Shown one piece after another: positions 9,812 to 20,134 of a DNA stretch of 64,000 bases; position 1 is the stretch's first letter, and each line of letters opens with the position of its first letter. A program made the position numbers and the translations under genes. The stretch spans positions 164,245,872 to 164,309,871 of the forward strand of contig OZ038380.1 of assembly GCA_964036045.1 (NCBI GenBank), written 5' to 3'. Below the pieces are notes generated by a model. The model worked only from the letters and a program-made list of their open reading frames with translations. It was not told where the DNA came from and did not search any database. This stretch comes from Eutreptiella sp. 'Long Island Sound 2002' (lineage: Eukaryota > Euglenozoa > Euglenophyceae > Eutreptiales > Eutreptiaceae).

Positions 9812-11124
9812 CTCCCCTTGCCACACCAAGCACTACCCTGATAATACCTTCTGCAACCCACACCGCCACTCCCGGGGGTCTCTCTCCCCCCCTACCCCTC
9901 CCTCGGGGTCCCGTTCCCCCTTCCCTTTCCTCTTCCACCCTTACGGGATGCTGCATTAGCCGCTCCAACACCAACCCGCTTAGCCAGATTCAAACCCCGC
10001 ACCCGCAGGGCGAGTCTGCCACACCAAGCACTACCCTGATAATACCTTCTGCAACCCACACCGCCACTCCCGGGTGTCTCTCTCCCCCCCTATCCCTCCC
10101 TCGGGGTCCCGTTCCCCCTTCCCTTTCCTCTTCCACCCTTTCGGGATGCTCCATTCCCCGCTCCAACACCAACCCGCTTAGCCAGATTCAAACCCCGCAC
10201 CCGCAGGGCGAGCCTGCCACACCAGGCACTGCCCTGATAATACCTTCTGCAACCCACACCGCCACTCCCGGGGGTCTCTCTCCCCCCCTATCCCTCCCTC
10301 GGGGTCCCGTTCCCCCTTCCCTTTCCTCTTCCACCCTTGCGGGATGCTCCAGTCCCCGCTCCAACACCAACCCGCTTAGCCAGATTCAAACCCCGCACCC
10401 GCAGGGCGAGGCTGCCACACCAAGCACTACCCTGATAATACCTTCTGCAACCCACACCGCCACTCCCGGGGGTCTCTTTCCCCCCCTACCCTTCCCTCGG
10501 GGTCCCGTTCCCCCTTCCCTTTCCTCTTCCACCCTTACGGGATGCTGCATTAGCCGCTCCAACACCAACCCGCTTAGCCAGATTCAAACCCCGCACCCGC
10601 AGGGCGAGTCTGCCACACCAAGCACTACCCTGATAATACCTTCTGCAACCCACACCGCCACTCCCGGGTGTCTCTCTCCCCCCCTATCCCTCCCTCGGGG
10701 TCCCGTTCCCCCTTCCCTTTCCTCTTCCACCCTTGCGGGATGCTCCATTCCCCGCTCCAACACCAACCCGCTTAGCCAGATTCAAACCCCGCACCCGCAG
10801 GGCGAGTCTACCACACCAAGCACTGCCCTGATAATACCTTCTGCAACCCACACCGCCACTCCCGGGGGTCTCTCTCCCCCCCTATCCCTCCCTCGGGGTC
10901 CCGTTCCCCCTTCCCTTTCCTCTTCCACCCTTGCGGGATGCTCCAGTCCCCGCTCCAACACCAACCCGCTTAGCCAGATTCAAACCCCGCACCCGCAGGG
11001 CGAGGCTGCCACACCAAGCACTACCCTGATAATACCTTCTGCAACCCACACCGCCACTCCCGGGGGTCTCTCCCCCCCCCTATCCCTCTCTCGGGGTCCC
11101 GTTCCCCCTTCCCTGTCTTCTTAG
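9812..11124 (+). repeat. P array: 198-bp satellite, about 6.6 units
   Basis: Tandem 198-bp units, each running from GCCACACCAAGCACTACCCT to CCGCACCCGCAGGGCGAG. Three unit types are distinguished near the end of the unit (A: GGGATGCTGCATTAGCC; B: ATGCTCCATTCCCC; C: ATGCTCCAGTCCCC). They occur here in the order A-B-C-A-B-C, giving a 594-bp higher-order period. Since 198 is divisible by three and one frame lacks stops, a 442-codon Pro/Ser/Thr-rich frame runs through. I regard it as incidental. Confidence 0.93.
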
Positions 11125-11131
11125 GGGGGTA

Positions 11132-11401
11132 GGATCCATAGACCTGGTCTATAGACGATTCCATGGTCTATAGACCTGGTCTATAGACCCGGTTTATAGA
11201 CCTGGTCTATAGACAGTCCACCATCCATAGACTTGGTCCAAAGACCAGATTCTATTGGATCTATAGACGAGCTGGATGCATACCGTGGATCCTTTCCAAT
11301 GAGCGTTCCATTGTCTATGGACCTGGTCTATAGACGGTTGTATGATCTATAGACGTGGTCTATAGACCGTTTCATTGGTCTATAGCCCTAGTTTATAGAC
11401 C
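11132..11401. repeat. T module: cluster of TCTATAGA palindromes
   Basis: About 270 bp with roughly a dozen full or partial copies of the 12-bp palindrome GGTCTATAGACC (variants GGTTTATAGACC, CCATAGACTTGGTCC, TCTATGGACC). Successive dyads are irregularly spaced. Three other copies lie at 33241-33510, 44799-45068 and 53347-53616, always between the P array and the M4 spacer. Confidence 0.9.
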
Positions 11402-12095
11402 GCTTTGGGCCACCCCCCGCTTGGGTTGGTTTCCCAACGGCTACGTTTTCTAGGGTGTTCATGGCTTTTTTGCACTCCCGGGACCTTCCTCTAGAGACTA
11501 GTGTCGCTTTCACGCCCAAGACACCTGTCAATTCGGAGATCTAGAGCCGCTTTGGGCCATCCCCCGCTTGGGTTGGTTATCCACAATTTCAAGTGGCTCA
11601 GGCTCATTCAGAACCTTTCCCAGTCCCCCTTCACCCTGTTGCCGTTGTTGTTACAGTACAGATGCGCTGCTGTTTACTGCCACCTGCTCCTTTGCTGTGC
11701 ACCATCCAGATCTTTGACGAGTCTTGGTCTGAACACATTGGGGCTCTCCCTCAGTTATTGTTGGAGAGATCACTACGGTCAATGTTGGTGCCAACATTTT
11801 TCCAGATTCAATTGACACTTTGGCGGTGAGCAGACTGAGAATGTGACAAAGGGAATGCTAGCTGATTTGCTTTGTGCGAGTGTGTGTGCCAGGAATCCAG
11901 TTTTTTGAACGCTGTGCTGAAAATTCCGAAGGAGCACAATGGCTCACCCCATTTTCAGTAATCCTTGACAGTTTTCCTGCAGTAGGTTTCTTGCATATGT
12001 TGTATTTTTTTTTGTTTGATGCCAGTGCTCAGAGTGTATTGCATGACTACCCCCCTTTCCCCCGCCCGCAAACCGGGCGTCCGCGCATGATGAAT
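11402..12095 (+). repeat. M4 spacer upstream of 5S chimera
   Basis: A full-length spacer from GCTTTGGGCCACCCCCCGCT to the 5S start. It contains a direct repeat of TTTGGGCCA(C/T)CCCCCGCTTGGGTTGGTT (about 11404 and 11551). Open frames of 78-104 codons overlap each other and have no recognised domain. Confidence 0.8.
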
Positions 12096-12226
12096 GCGTA
12101 CGGCCATACTACTGGGAACACACCTAAACCCGTCCGATTTCAGAAGTTAAGCCTAGTCAGGCCCAGTTAGTACTGAGGTGGGAGACCGCTTGGCAACGAC
12201 ACACTTTCTGAGTGTCTATTTTTTTT
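12096..12226 (+). pseudogene. Chimeric 5S rRNA (second copy)
   Basis: 5S sequence at 12096-12193 with intact box A and box C, fused at CTTGG to the same foreign tail as at 417, ending in T8 (12219-12226). The first eight bases of helix I are present but have no partner strand. Confidence 0.8.
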
Positions 12227-13540
12227 CGGTATATACTCGCTCCTTACTAGGCAGCTTTGGTGCTTTCGGCACCACTTTGTGGAGGCCAATCGGCCAATCT
12301 CCTTTCAAAATCCTTCCCACCTGGAATCCGGATCATAGGCTCATGCTCAGCACCCATCATTTAGTCCGCACACATCCGCACACATGTCCCTCCCCTTTGC
12401 GTATGTTCAACTCCCGGGGCACATTGCAACTGCGACCTTTTTTTTGGACATGCCCAAAAAGTAGGTCGCAATGGACAAGCTAACGCAAGAAGTGCTGAAC
12501 TGGTGCATTTGAACCCGAAAAATGAAAAATGCAAAAACTCCACCGTGGTACACGCAGGTCACACAGCACAGGCCACGCACAGCCGGACGGGTGGAGGCAC
12601 CCGACTGCCACTGCCATCGCTCACTCCACCCCCTCTGGACCGGTAACAAGGCAGCCCTGCAAGCCCTAGACAGCCATCCGCGGATGGGTCGAACGGCCCC
12701 CGGTAGGTGGTAACCCCCAACCAAAGGAAAGTGAAGCAAACGACCGTATGGTGTACAAACTGATTTGTTTGCAACTGGGTATTTTTTTTTTCAATCAGAT
12801 TGAGATTGTGGTTTGGATTCTGGTTTTTTTTTATTTTGGTTTTCTTTTTTTTTACATTTTCTTACGCCAAATCTCAAGAGTGCATCCCACCGAAAAATTG
12901 AAGGCGCTTTTCCCATTTGCGCAATTGTAGGTCACAGAAAGTGTAGGTCGCTCGCTTGCAGCGCACTCAAGTACCGTTGGACGTATTTTCTCTTAGTTGA
13001 AAGGTCTCGTGTGTGAGCACCTCCTGCTTTGGAAGTCGCACACGATAAGCGAGGCACGATGGGGATTGCCTTGCGAGTGGTATGCCTCATGCTCCTCTAT
13101 TGTGTGTCATTTGTGTGTCAGCAAGCTGTCTGTGTGTTCATTGTGTGTCAGCGTGTGTGTAGTTGTGAACAGCACAGCGCAGCACAGCACAGCACAGCAC
13201 AGCACAGCACAGCACAACAGCACAGGGTGTGTGACTTGGTGTCGTTTGTGTGTCGGCGCGCCCTGTGTTGCTGCTTGCTGCTGCTTGTGGTTTCGCCCTT
13301 CAGATGTGGTGAGTGGTGAGGCCGCACTCAAGAATGGGCAGTTTGAAGCTTGCACAAGGCTCGCCGAAGCGTTTGCGCAATTTGTATGCTGCAGCTGATC
13401 GCTCTTTCGTTCATCCTGCTGCCGTCAAGAAACGGGTGCCGTACATGGACGCCACAGCAAAGCAGCCGTTGGTAATATCAACCCCCCCCTGTCCTGTGCA
13501 GTGTGTGGGCGTTACGATTGTGCCTGTGGGTGAGTTACGA
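12227..13540 (+). repeat. M6 T-rich spacer, second copy
   Basis: A near-identical copy of 548-1860, including the homopolymer T tracts, the CACAG microsatellite and the first unit of the 40-bp minisatellite. It ends abruptly at the junction at about 13549. Confidence 0.85.
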
Positions 13541-13590
13541 GTGTGTGGTGTGCCGTGTATGCCGTGTATGCCGTGTATGCCGTGTTGAGG
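13541..13590. other. Rearrangement junction with 9-bp tandem expansion
   Basis: The 40-bp minisatellite stops at GAGTGTGTGG, and inverted Q repeat sequence begins after several tandem copies of ATGCCGTGT. In the uninterrupted Q arrays (for example about 41680) this motif occurs once, so it was amplified at the breakpoint. Confidence 0.75.
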
Positions 13591-14120
13591 CGGATGGGGG
13601 AGGGGTGGGTGTTTTTGAATGGGGTGTTGGAACATGAAATGGCGGGGTACCGTGGCCTGTGCCGGGTCGGGTGGATGCGGTGGGATGCAAATGTGAATGT
13701 GAGCACATTGGGGGGGTTGTAGGAAAGTGTAGGTATGGCGTGTTGATGCGGATGGGGGAGGGGTGGGTGTTTTTGAAAGGGTCGTTGGAACATGAAAGGG
13801 CGAGGTACGGTGGCCTGTGTGGGGTTGGGTGGGTGCAGTGGGATTCAATTGTGAATGTGAGCACATTTGGGGGGTTGCAAGAAAGTGTAGGTATGGCGTG
13901 TTGATGCGGATGGAGGAGGGGTGGGTGTTTTTGAATGGGGTGTTGGAACATGAAATGGCGGGGTACCGTGGCCTGTGCCGGGTCGGGTGGATGCGGTGGG
14001 ATGCAAATGTGAATGTGAGCACATTGGGGGGGTTGTAGGAAAGTGTAGGTATGGCGTGTTGATGCGGATGGGGGAGGGGTGGGTGTTTTTGAATGGGTCG
14101 TTGGAACATGAAAGGGCGAT
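13555..14120 (-). repeat. Q array, 158-bp satellite (inverted copy, block 2)
   Basis: About 3.5 units of a 158-bp C-rich satellite read on the minus strand, containing TTCATGTTCCAACACCCCAT and CATCCGCATCAACACGCCAT. The complement corresponds to about 41150-41710. The period is not a multiple of three, yet all three frames are nearly stop-free, so overlapping long frames appear. Confidence 0.88.
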
Positions 14121-14121
14121 G

Positions 14122-15085
14122 CTGCCATGGACATCTGAACTGGCTTTGCCAGGCAAAAACATTTCCAGCCGCGGTGGCTCCATTAAGGTCCACCGCTCGC
14201 TAGTAAAATTGGGGTAAAAATCGGCTATGTTTTTCGCTACACAGAGGGGGTGCTGGTTGTACCATGCACTGCACCAGGGCCTCCTAACATCTTTGCAATG
14301 AGGTGCACTCCACAGCTGCCTTCCCCTCTATCATTACATCACATTCCAAGCCATAGTTGCTCACCCGGGATGCTCCCCTTGCTGGTCTCTCCGGTGATTA
14401 CCACAAGTGTAGGTACGGCGTGTTGATGCGGATGCTGGTGTGTGGTTGTTTTTGAATGGGTTGTTGGAACATGAAAGGGCGGGGTACAGTGGCCTGTGTG
14501 GAATTGGATGGGTGCAGTGGGATGCAAATGTGAATGTGAGCACATACGGGGGGTTGCACGAAAGTGTTGGTATGGCGTGTTGATGCGGATGGAGGAGGGG
14601 TGGGTGTTTTTGAATGGGGTGTTGGGACATGAAAGGGCGGAATACGGTGGCCTGTGTGGGGTCGGGTGGGTGCGGTGGGATGCAAATGTGAATGTGAGCA
14701 CATTTTGGGGGGTCGCACGAAAGTGTAGGTATGGCGTGTTGATGCGGATGGGGGAGGGCTGGGTGTTTTTGAATGGGGTGTTGGGACATGAAAGGGCGGG
14801 ATTTGTGGTAAACAGCGGAGAGACCAGCAAGGGGAGCATCCCGGGTGAGCAACCATGGGTTGGAATGTGATGTAATGATAGAGAGGAAGGCATTTGTGAA
14901 GTGGAATGCATTCTGAAGGTGGTAGGAGGCCGTGGTGCAGTGCAAAGTATACCCAGCACCCTCCTTGTATGGCGAAAAACATCCCCAGTTTTTACCCCGA
15001 TTTTTCTAGTGAGCGGTGGACCTTAATGGAGCTGCGGCCACTGGACAATGTTTTGGTTTGGCAAACCGGGTTCGGATGTCCATGC
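14122..15085 (-). mobile_element. Fold-back structure around Q block 1 (L2 copy)
   Basis: Inverted arms of about 270 bp (about 14122-14400 and 14812-15085) enclose about 2.5 Q units (14403-14805). The arms contain the N element plus part of module K and are about 85 percent alike. Counterparts in the other orientation are at 40180-41143 and 60286-61249. Confidence 0.6.
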
Positions 15086-15419
15086 CCTGATCCCAGAGAC
15101 CTCACCAACGCCATTGGCTTGGGGCACAGAAGCCGTGGATACATCCTGAAGGGGTCCCTTGGGTTGCCGACTATGCCTATGGAGAACTACCCAGAAACAT
15201 GCCTTTTTTGTATGTATGGTTTGTGGTAAATAGCGGAGAGACCAGCAAGGGGAGCATCCCGGGTGAGCAACTATGGGTTGGAGTGTGATGTAATGATAGA
15301 GAGAAAGGCATTTGTGAAGTGGTATGCATTCTGAAGGTGGTAGGAGGCCGTGGTGCAGTGCAAAGTATACCCAGCACCCTCCTTGTATGGCGAAAAACAT
15401 CCCCAATTTTTACCCCGAT

Positions 15420-18400
15420 TTTACAAGTATTTTACTACATGGTGGGGCACATCCTGCGGCACATGGTGGGGCACATGGTGGGGCACATCCCAGGGCACAT
15501 CCTGGGGTTCACAGTGGGGCACACTGTGGGGCACATCATGGGGCACATCATGTGGCATTTGGCGGGCACATCGTGGGGCACATGGTGGGGCACATGGTGG
15601 GGCACATCATGGGTCACATTGTGGTGAGCATTGAGGGGCACATTCTGGGGCACATCGTGGGCCACATTGCGGGGCACATCCTGGGGCAGTGCGGTGAAAG
15701 GTGGTGTGGTGTGGTCTAGCGTGGTGTGGATTGATGTGGTGTAGTGTTTCTTCCTGTTGTGTGGTGCCATGTGAGGAACATGTTGTAACCGCTGCATAGT
15801 GGTTGATCTTTGTTGTAACTGCGAAGCCTGTAGCCTTGATGCCCCAGGGGTCGTAACGCCCGACACTGCCCCTGATATCTCCGAACCCACATAACCCTCT
15901 TCAGACCCATATCCAGCCTCGGGGAGCGACATATGCGAAGCACTTGTAAGTCCTTTGAACTCCATGGTGGAATATGAAGAGTACGAAAACCCGGTCTACA
16001 AAAATGGAGCAGACATAGAATCTCAATGCGCATTCATCGCACATAATGACACAACGTGAAATCATTCGAAATAATTTAAATAAATCCGATTGGGAAATCA
16101 CGAAAGACAAATGCGACTCGACGCGCGCTCACAGGCGACATCTGGCGGCGAACGGAAAACATGAAAACAAGCGGAAAATTTACTGCACTAATGTACATCT
16201 GAGAATCATTGAAATTCTGATCACATCAGTGTATAATTGAGTGCTGTCACTGCTGCCGTTACACATGTGTGGTGCACTGGTTCAGGGCTGTTTGTGTTGT
16301 CTTGAGGCCTCATTCCATAGGCGAGGTGATTTGTGAGTGCCAAAAGAATGCATCCTAGTAGGTTACTTTTGCGTTCTAAAATATTGCAAACACCCGATCA
16401 TTTTTTTGGGAAAATATCCTAATTATCCTAAAAAAAAGGGTTACGGTTAACCTTAGCTGTAACCGTAACCATTTTTTAGGATAGTTAGGATATTTTTGGT
16501 CCTTGCCTGGAAGAATATTAAGTACTTGGGATATTTTGGACATTTTTCAGCAGGAGGTTTCAGTCTAGATGAGTCAGCTAGGGATATTTAGGATATTTAG
16601 GATATTTTTTGCATGACGTTTCAGGATCTTTTCTCGCATTTAGAATATTTGTTCTGGCGAGGTTGAGATGTTTTGGACGATTGCTTATCACAACATGTTC
16701 AGCCTGCAGTTGTTTGTCCATTACGATGTTGAGGATGGTCCACATAATGGGGATATTGTCTCCATCAGGACTTAGGATATTTTTGGCAATGTACTCATCA
16801 CAATGGTAGCTGTAACCCTTCTTCGAATCTTTGGAATATTTCTGGTGTTATGCCCAAAGCTACATGAAGTACTTGGGATATTGAGGATATTTTTGAGCAA
16901 GAACGTTCAGTCAATTGAGGATATTTGGGATATTTAGGATATTTTTTGCATGATCTTAAAGAATGGTGCTGATATTCAGGATGTTTGGTGTGGCGAGATT
17001 AGGAAGTATTTGACACGTGCTCAGCACAACATTTTCAGCATCCTGTTGTTGGCCCATTGGATGGTTCAGAATATTTAGGATAATTCGAATATTGTCTCCT
17101 ATAGGACTTATGATATCTTCCTTCTAGCCATCGCTACTTACTCATCACAACAATAGCGGATACTTACAATATGTTCGATGATATGCCCCGAACAATATTA
17201 CGTACTTAGGATATTTAGGATGTTTTTGAGAAAAGAAACGAGCCACGTCAGGACATTTGGGATACTTAGGATATTTTCTGCATGAGGTTTAACGATCTTC
17301 CCGATGATTCGGATGACTGACTTGGCAAAATTAGGACTCACAACATTTTCAACCCCCCGTTGTTTGCCCATTGGGATGTTTAGGATATTTAGGATAATTA
17401 GGATATTTTCTCCGTCGGCACTTATGATATTTTTATTCTTAGATTTTTCATGTATAGTAATGGCAAATTCCTCATCACAACCGTACTTGTAACCACTCTT
17501 AGGATATTTAAGATATTCCTTGCTGTTATCGAAGAAAATGGAGTACTTAGCACATTAAAGATGTTTGCTAGCCCCAACTTTCAGTCCCAAAAGTTGAGGA
17601 CATTTAGGATACTTAGGATGTTTCTTGCACAAATTAGACAGTGTTTTTAGGCTAAGGCTAACCGGTTTATCCATCTCTTTGACAATGACCCATCGCAACA
17701 TGTTTGCCAGGTCAGGAGGTTTAGGATAATTACATGCCCAGAGCCACACAAAGTACTTGGGATATTTGGGATATTTTTGAGAACAAATGTTCAGTCAGTT
17801 GAAGATATTTAGGATATTTTCTCCAACAGGAGTTAGAATATCGTTCTTTTTACATTTTGCATGTGTAGTGATGGCAAATAACTCATGACAACCGTAATTG
17901 TAACCACTCTTAGGATATGTAGTATATTCGTTGGTGTTATCGAGGAATATTCAGTACTTGGCATAGTTAGGATGTTTCCTAGCCCTAACGTTCTGTCCCA
18001 AAGGCTGAGGATGTTTAGGATACTTAGGATGTTTTTTCCACGCGTTAGACAGAGGTTTCTGGGATAAGGATAACCTATTTTTCCATATCTTTGACAATGA
18101 CTCATCGCAACATGTTCGCCTGGTTAGGACTTTTATGATAATTAGAATCATTAGGATCTTTTCTGCATTCGGACTTAGGATCGTTTTCTCAAACACGACT
18201 TAGGACATTCGTTGGCGCGCTTTTCATTTCGTATGGGTTAGCCATCGGGATGCGCAGCCTTGATAGATCTATGGTTGTGTAGAAGATTGTGATATTGTAT
18301 TTTAAACTCACTAGGATATTGGGGACATCTGGGATGTTTCTCATAATTGGTTAGGACAATTTGATCCGATACCTCATCTGCTATGGGTTTGATATTTTGG

Positions 18401-19597
18401 TAAGTTGTTGAGCATCGAATCATGCAGTACTTTGGCAGCCGCGGTTTTGTAGCACACAGGACACATGCACTGTTCTGTTTCCAACAGACAATGGTATGTA
18501 CAAAATTTGTAACATCGTCACGCAACAAACTAGGATTTTTTGAACCGTGAAGTGGACCACTTCGACATTCCTTTTTGCGATAGTAATAGTGATACGTCCT
18601 TATTACCTGCAATATCACTGCGTCAAGATTTTTGCGGACAAAAGAGGTTGAGGAAAGTTGCAATAGTTATGATAATTTGTGGCTTACAATTTAGAATGTA
18701 TTTCCTGCCTTTGAATTATGGCTAGATCGAGCATTTGGACCATTCATATATTCCCTCAAGGAGCTAGGGTTGTTGAGATTCCTCTTTCAGCAAATTTTTG
18801 AAATCCTTTTTAGCCTTTGCGTACAGGCCTATGCGGGTTACACAGAAGGATTTCCCGAAGGTATGTGGCATTGTAGAGGCATGTGCACATTTGGAATCTC
18901 TAAGATTCTTGTCCAGGAGGGGGGCCGGATGGTCTGAGCACACTCAGAGGGAGATCTAGCTCCTAAGAAGGTGCCATGGCGGCCATGTGCGAAAAACATG
19001 AGCTTCAATGAGACCTTTGTTCTGCACCATGGAAGTTTTTGGATACAGCTTGCAATAGACAGCACTGCGCACAAGACACAACACATTGCTCACAGCACGA
19101 CATGGTGCAAAGAATACAAAACAGAACTCCCAGCAAAGCTGACTAGAAGCCCAAAAAACAAGCTGTCCCCAAGACAACACTCTCCATACAGCGTATCACT
19201 GTGCACATCGATCGGCAACGTCACCGAATGCAACAGATTGGAAAAAACATCACATGGCACAAATCATTGTCCGCGTCCGAACGGGCCAGCAACGAACAGA
19301 TTCCGCCGTTAAGCGCCGCACATGGGGCACAATCAGACAAAGATACCCTGCAAACGGGGAACCAGGGCCCAAGTAAGCAAGAAGCACACACAAATGGGCC
19401 GACAAAATGTGACCGCGGCCTCAACTGCGCGCATGCCCCCCCACCCACCCCACCCCACCCCATTGTCTCCTGCGCAGGAGGGACATGGACAAACCCTACC
19501 CCCCTAGGGGGGAGGGGCGGAAGGGGCGGGGCAGCGCATGCCGCGATACCCCCAGGGAAGGAAGGGCAGGGTGTTACGCAAAGGGGAGGGACATGTG
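15420..19597 (-). repeat. Composite repeat L, inverted copy L2 (larger part)
   Basis: The reverse complement of most of L1: 12-bp minisatellite (15434-15680), LTR-like relic (about 15963-16220), satellite-end hairpin (16439-16470), TATCCTAA satellite (to about 18200), mixed stretch and E segment (C-rich strand run at 19436-19461). It is interrupted at 19598-19602 by the retrotransposon and resumes at 30418. With L1 it forms an inverted-repeat pair around about 5.8 kb. Confidence 0.9.
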
Positions 19598-19602
19598 TGC
19601 GG
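19598..19602. repeat. Target-site duplication, left
   Basis: TGCGG directly before the TG of the 5' LTR, repeated at 30413-30417. The empty site in L1 (minus strand of about 5452-5470) reads with a single TGCGG, confirming a 5-bp duplication. Confidence 0.93.
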
Positions 19603-20134
19603 TGTAAGTGCGGCTAGCCCCATCTGCTCAGATTTTCAGACATTCTGCCCAGATTGGCTACATTTTGGTCATTTTCTTTGCTTCGGCGGAATTGCCGCCT
19701 CGCAGCTCAGTCACAGGATATTTCCTATATATTTCTGATATGCCGGATTTGATTCCGCGGTCCATTTCCCGTAGATCCGCCGCATTCCGCTATTTTAGCT
19801 GGAATCGCCATTTGCCGTTGACGCGCGCTCGCGGCCCAGATCGGCCATACAATTTTACATAAATGGATTATTTAAATTCATTCGGACAGTTTTGGACACT
19901 CAGATGTATTTAGAATAATTCCCCGCAATTTTCTTCATAGACTGGGATTTTCTGCCGGACCACAATCAGCATGGACCTTGCTTCTGTTGTCGCTGCTCTC
20001 GCCTCCGTTGGTGTTCGTGTATCCGGTTCCAACCCCAATAACAACATCCAGGGAGACTCCTCGCGTGCCTGCCCCACTGGTCTTGCCGGCCCCGAGCCCT
20101 CCGGCACCCACAACGACCCAGGGCAGCACTTTCA
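19603..20134 (+). repeat. 5' LTR
   Basis: 532 bp, TGTAAGTG...CACTTTCA. It contains a TATATAT motif at 19726 and the gag start codon at 19971, so its last 164 bp are coding in this copy. I find no difference from the 3' LTR. Confidence 0.96.
19726..19732 (+). promoter_or_regulatory. TATA-like motif in LTR
   Basis: TATATAT about 245 bp upstream of the gag ATG, in a stretch that would be U3. If used as a TATA box, transcription would start near 19755-19765, leaving an untranslated leader of about 210 nt. This is position-based inference only. Confidence 0.35.

Noticed and set aside
9796-11124. 442-codon Pro/Ser/Thr-rich open frame as a repetitive secreted or cell-wall protein
   Set aside because: The frame is open only because the 198-bp unit is divisible by three and lacks stops. 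The copy at 32398-33231 is frameshifted by a small deletion, and the unit differences show no silent bias.
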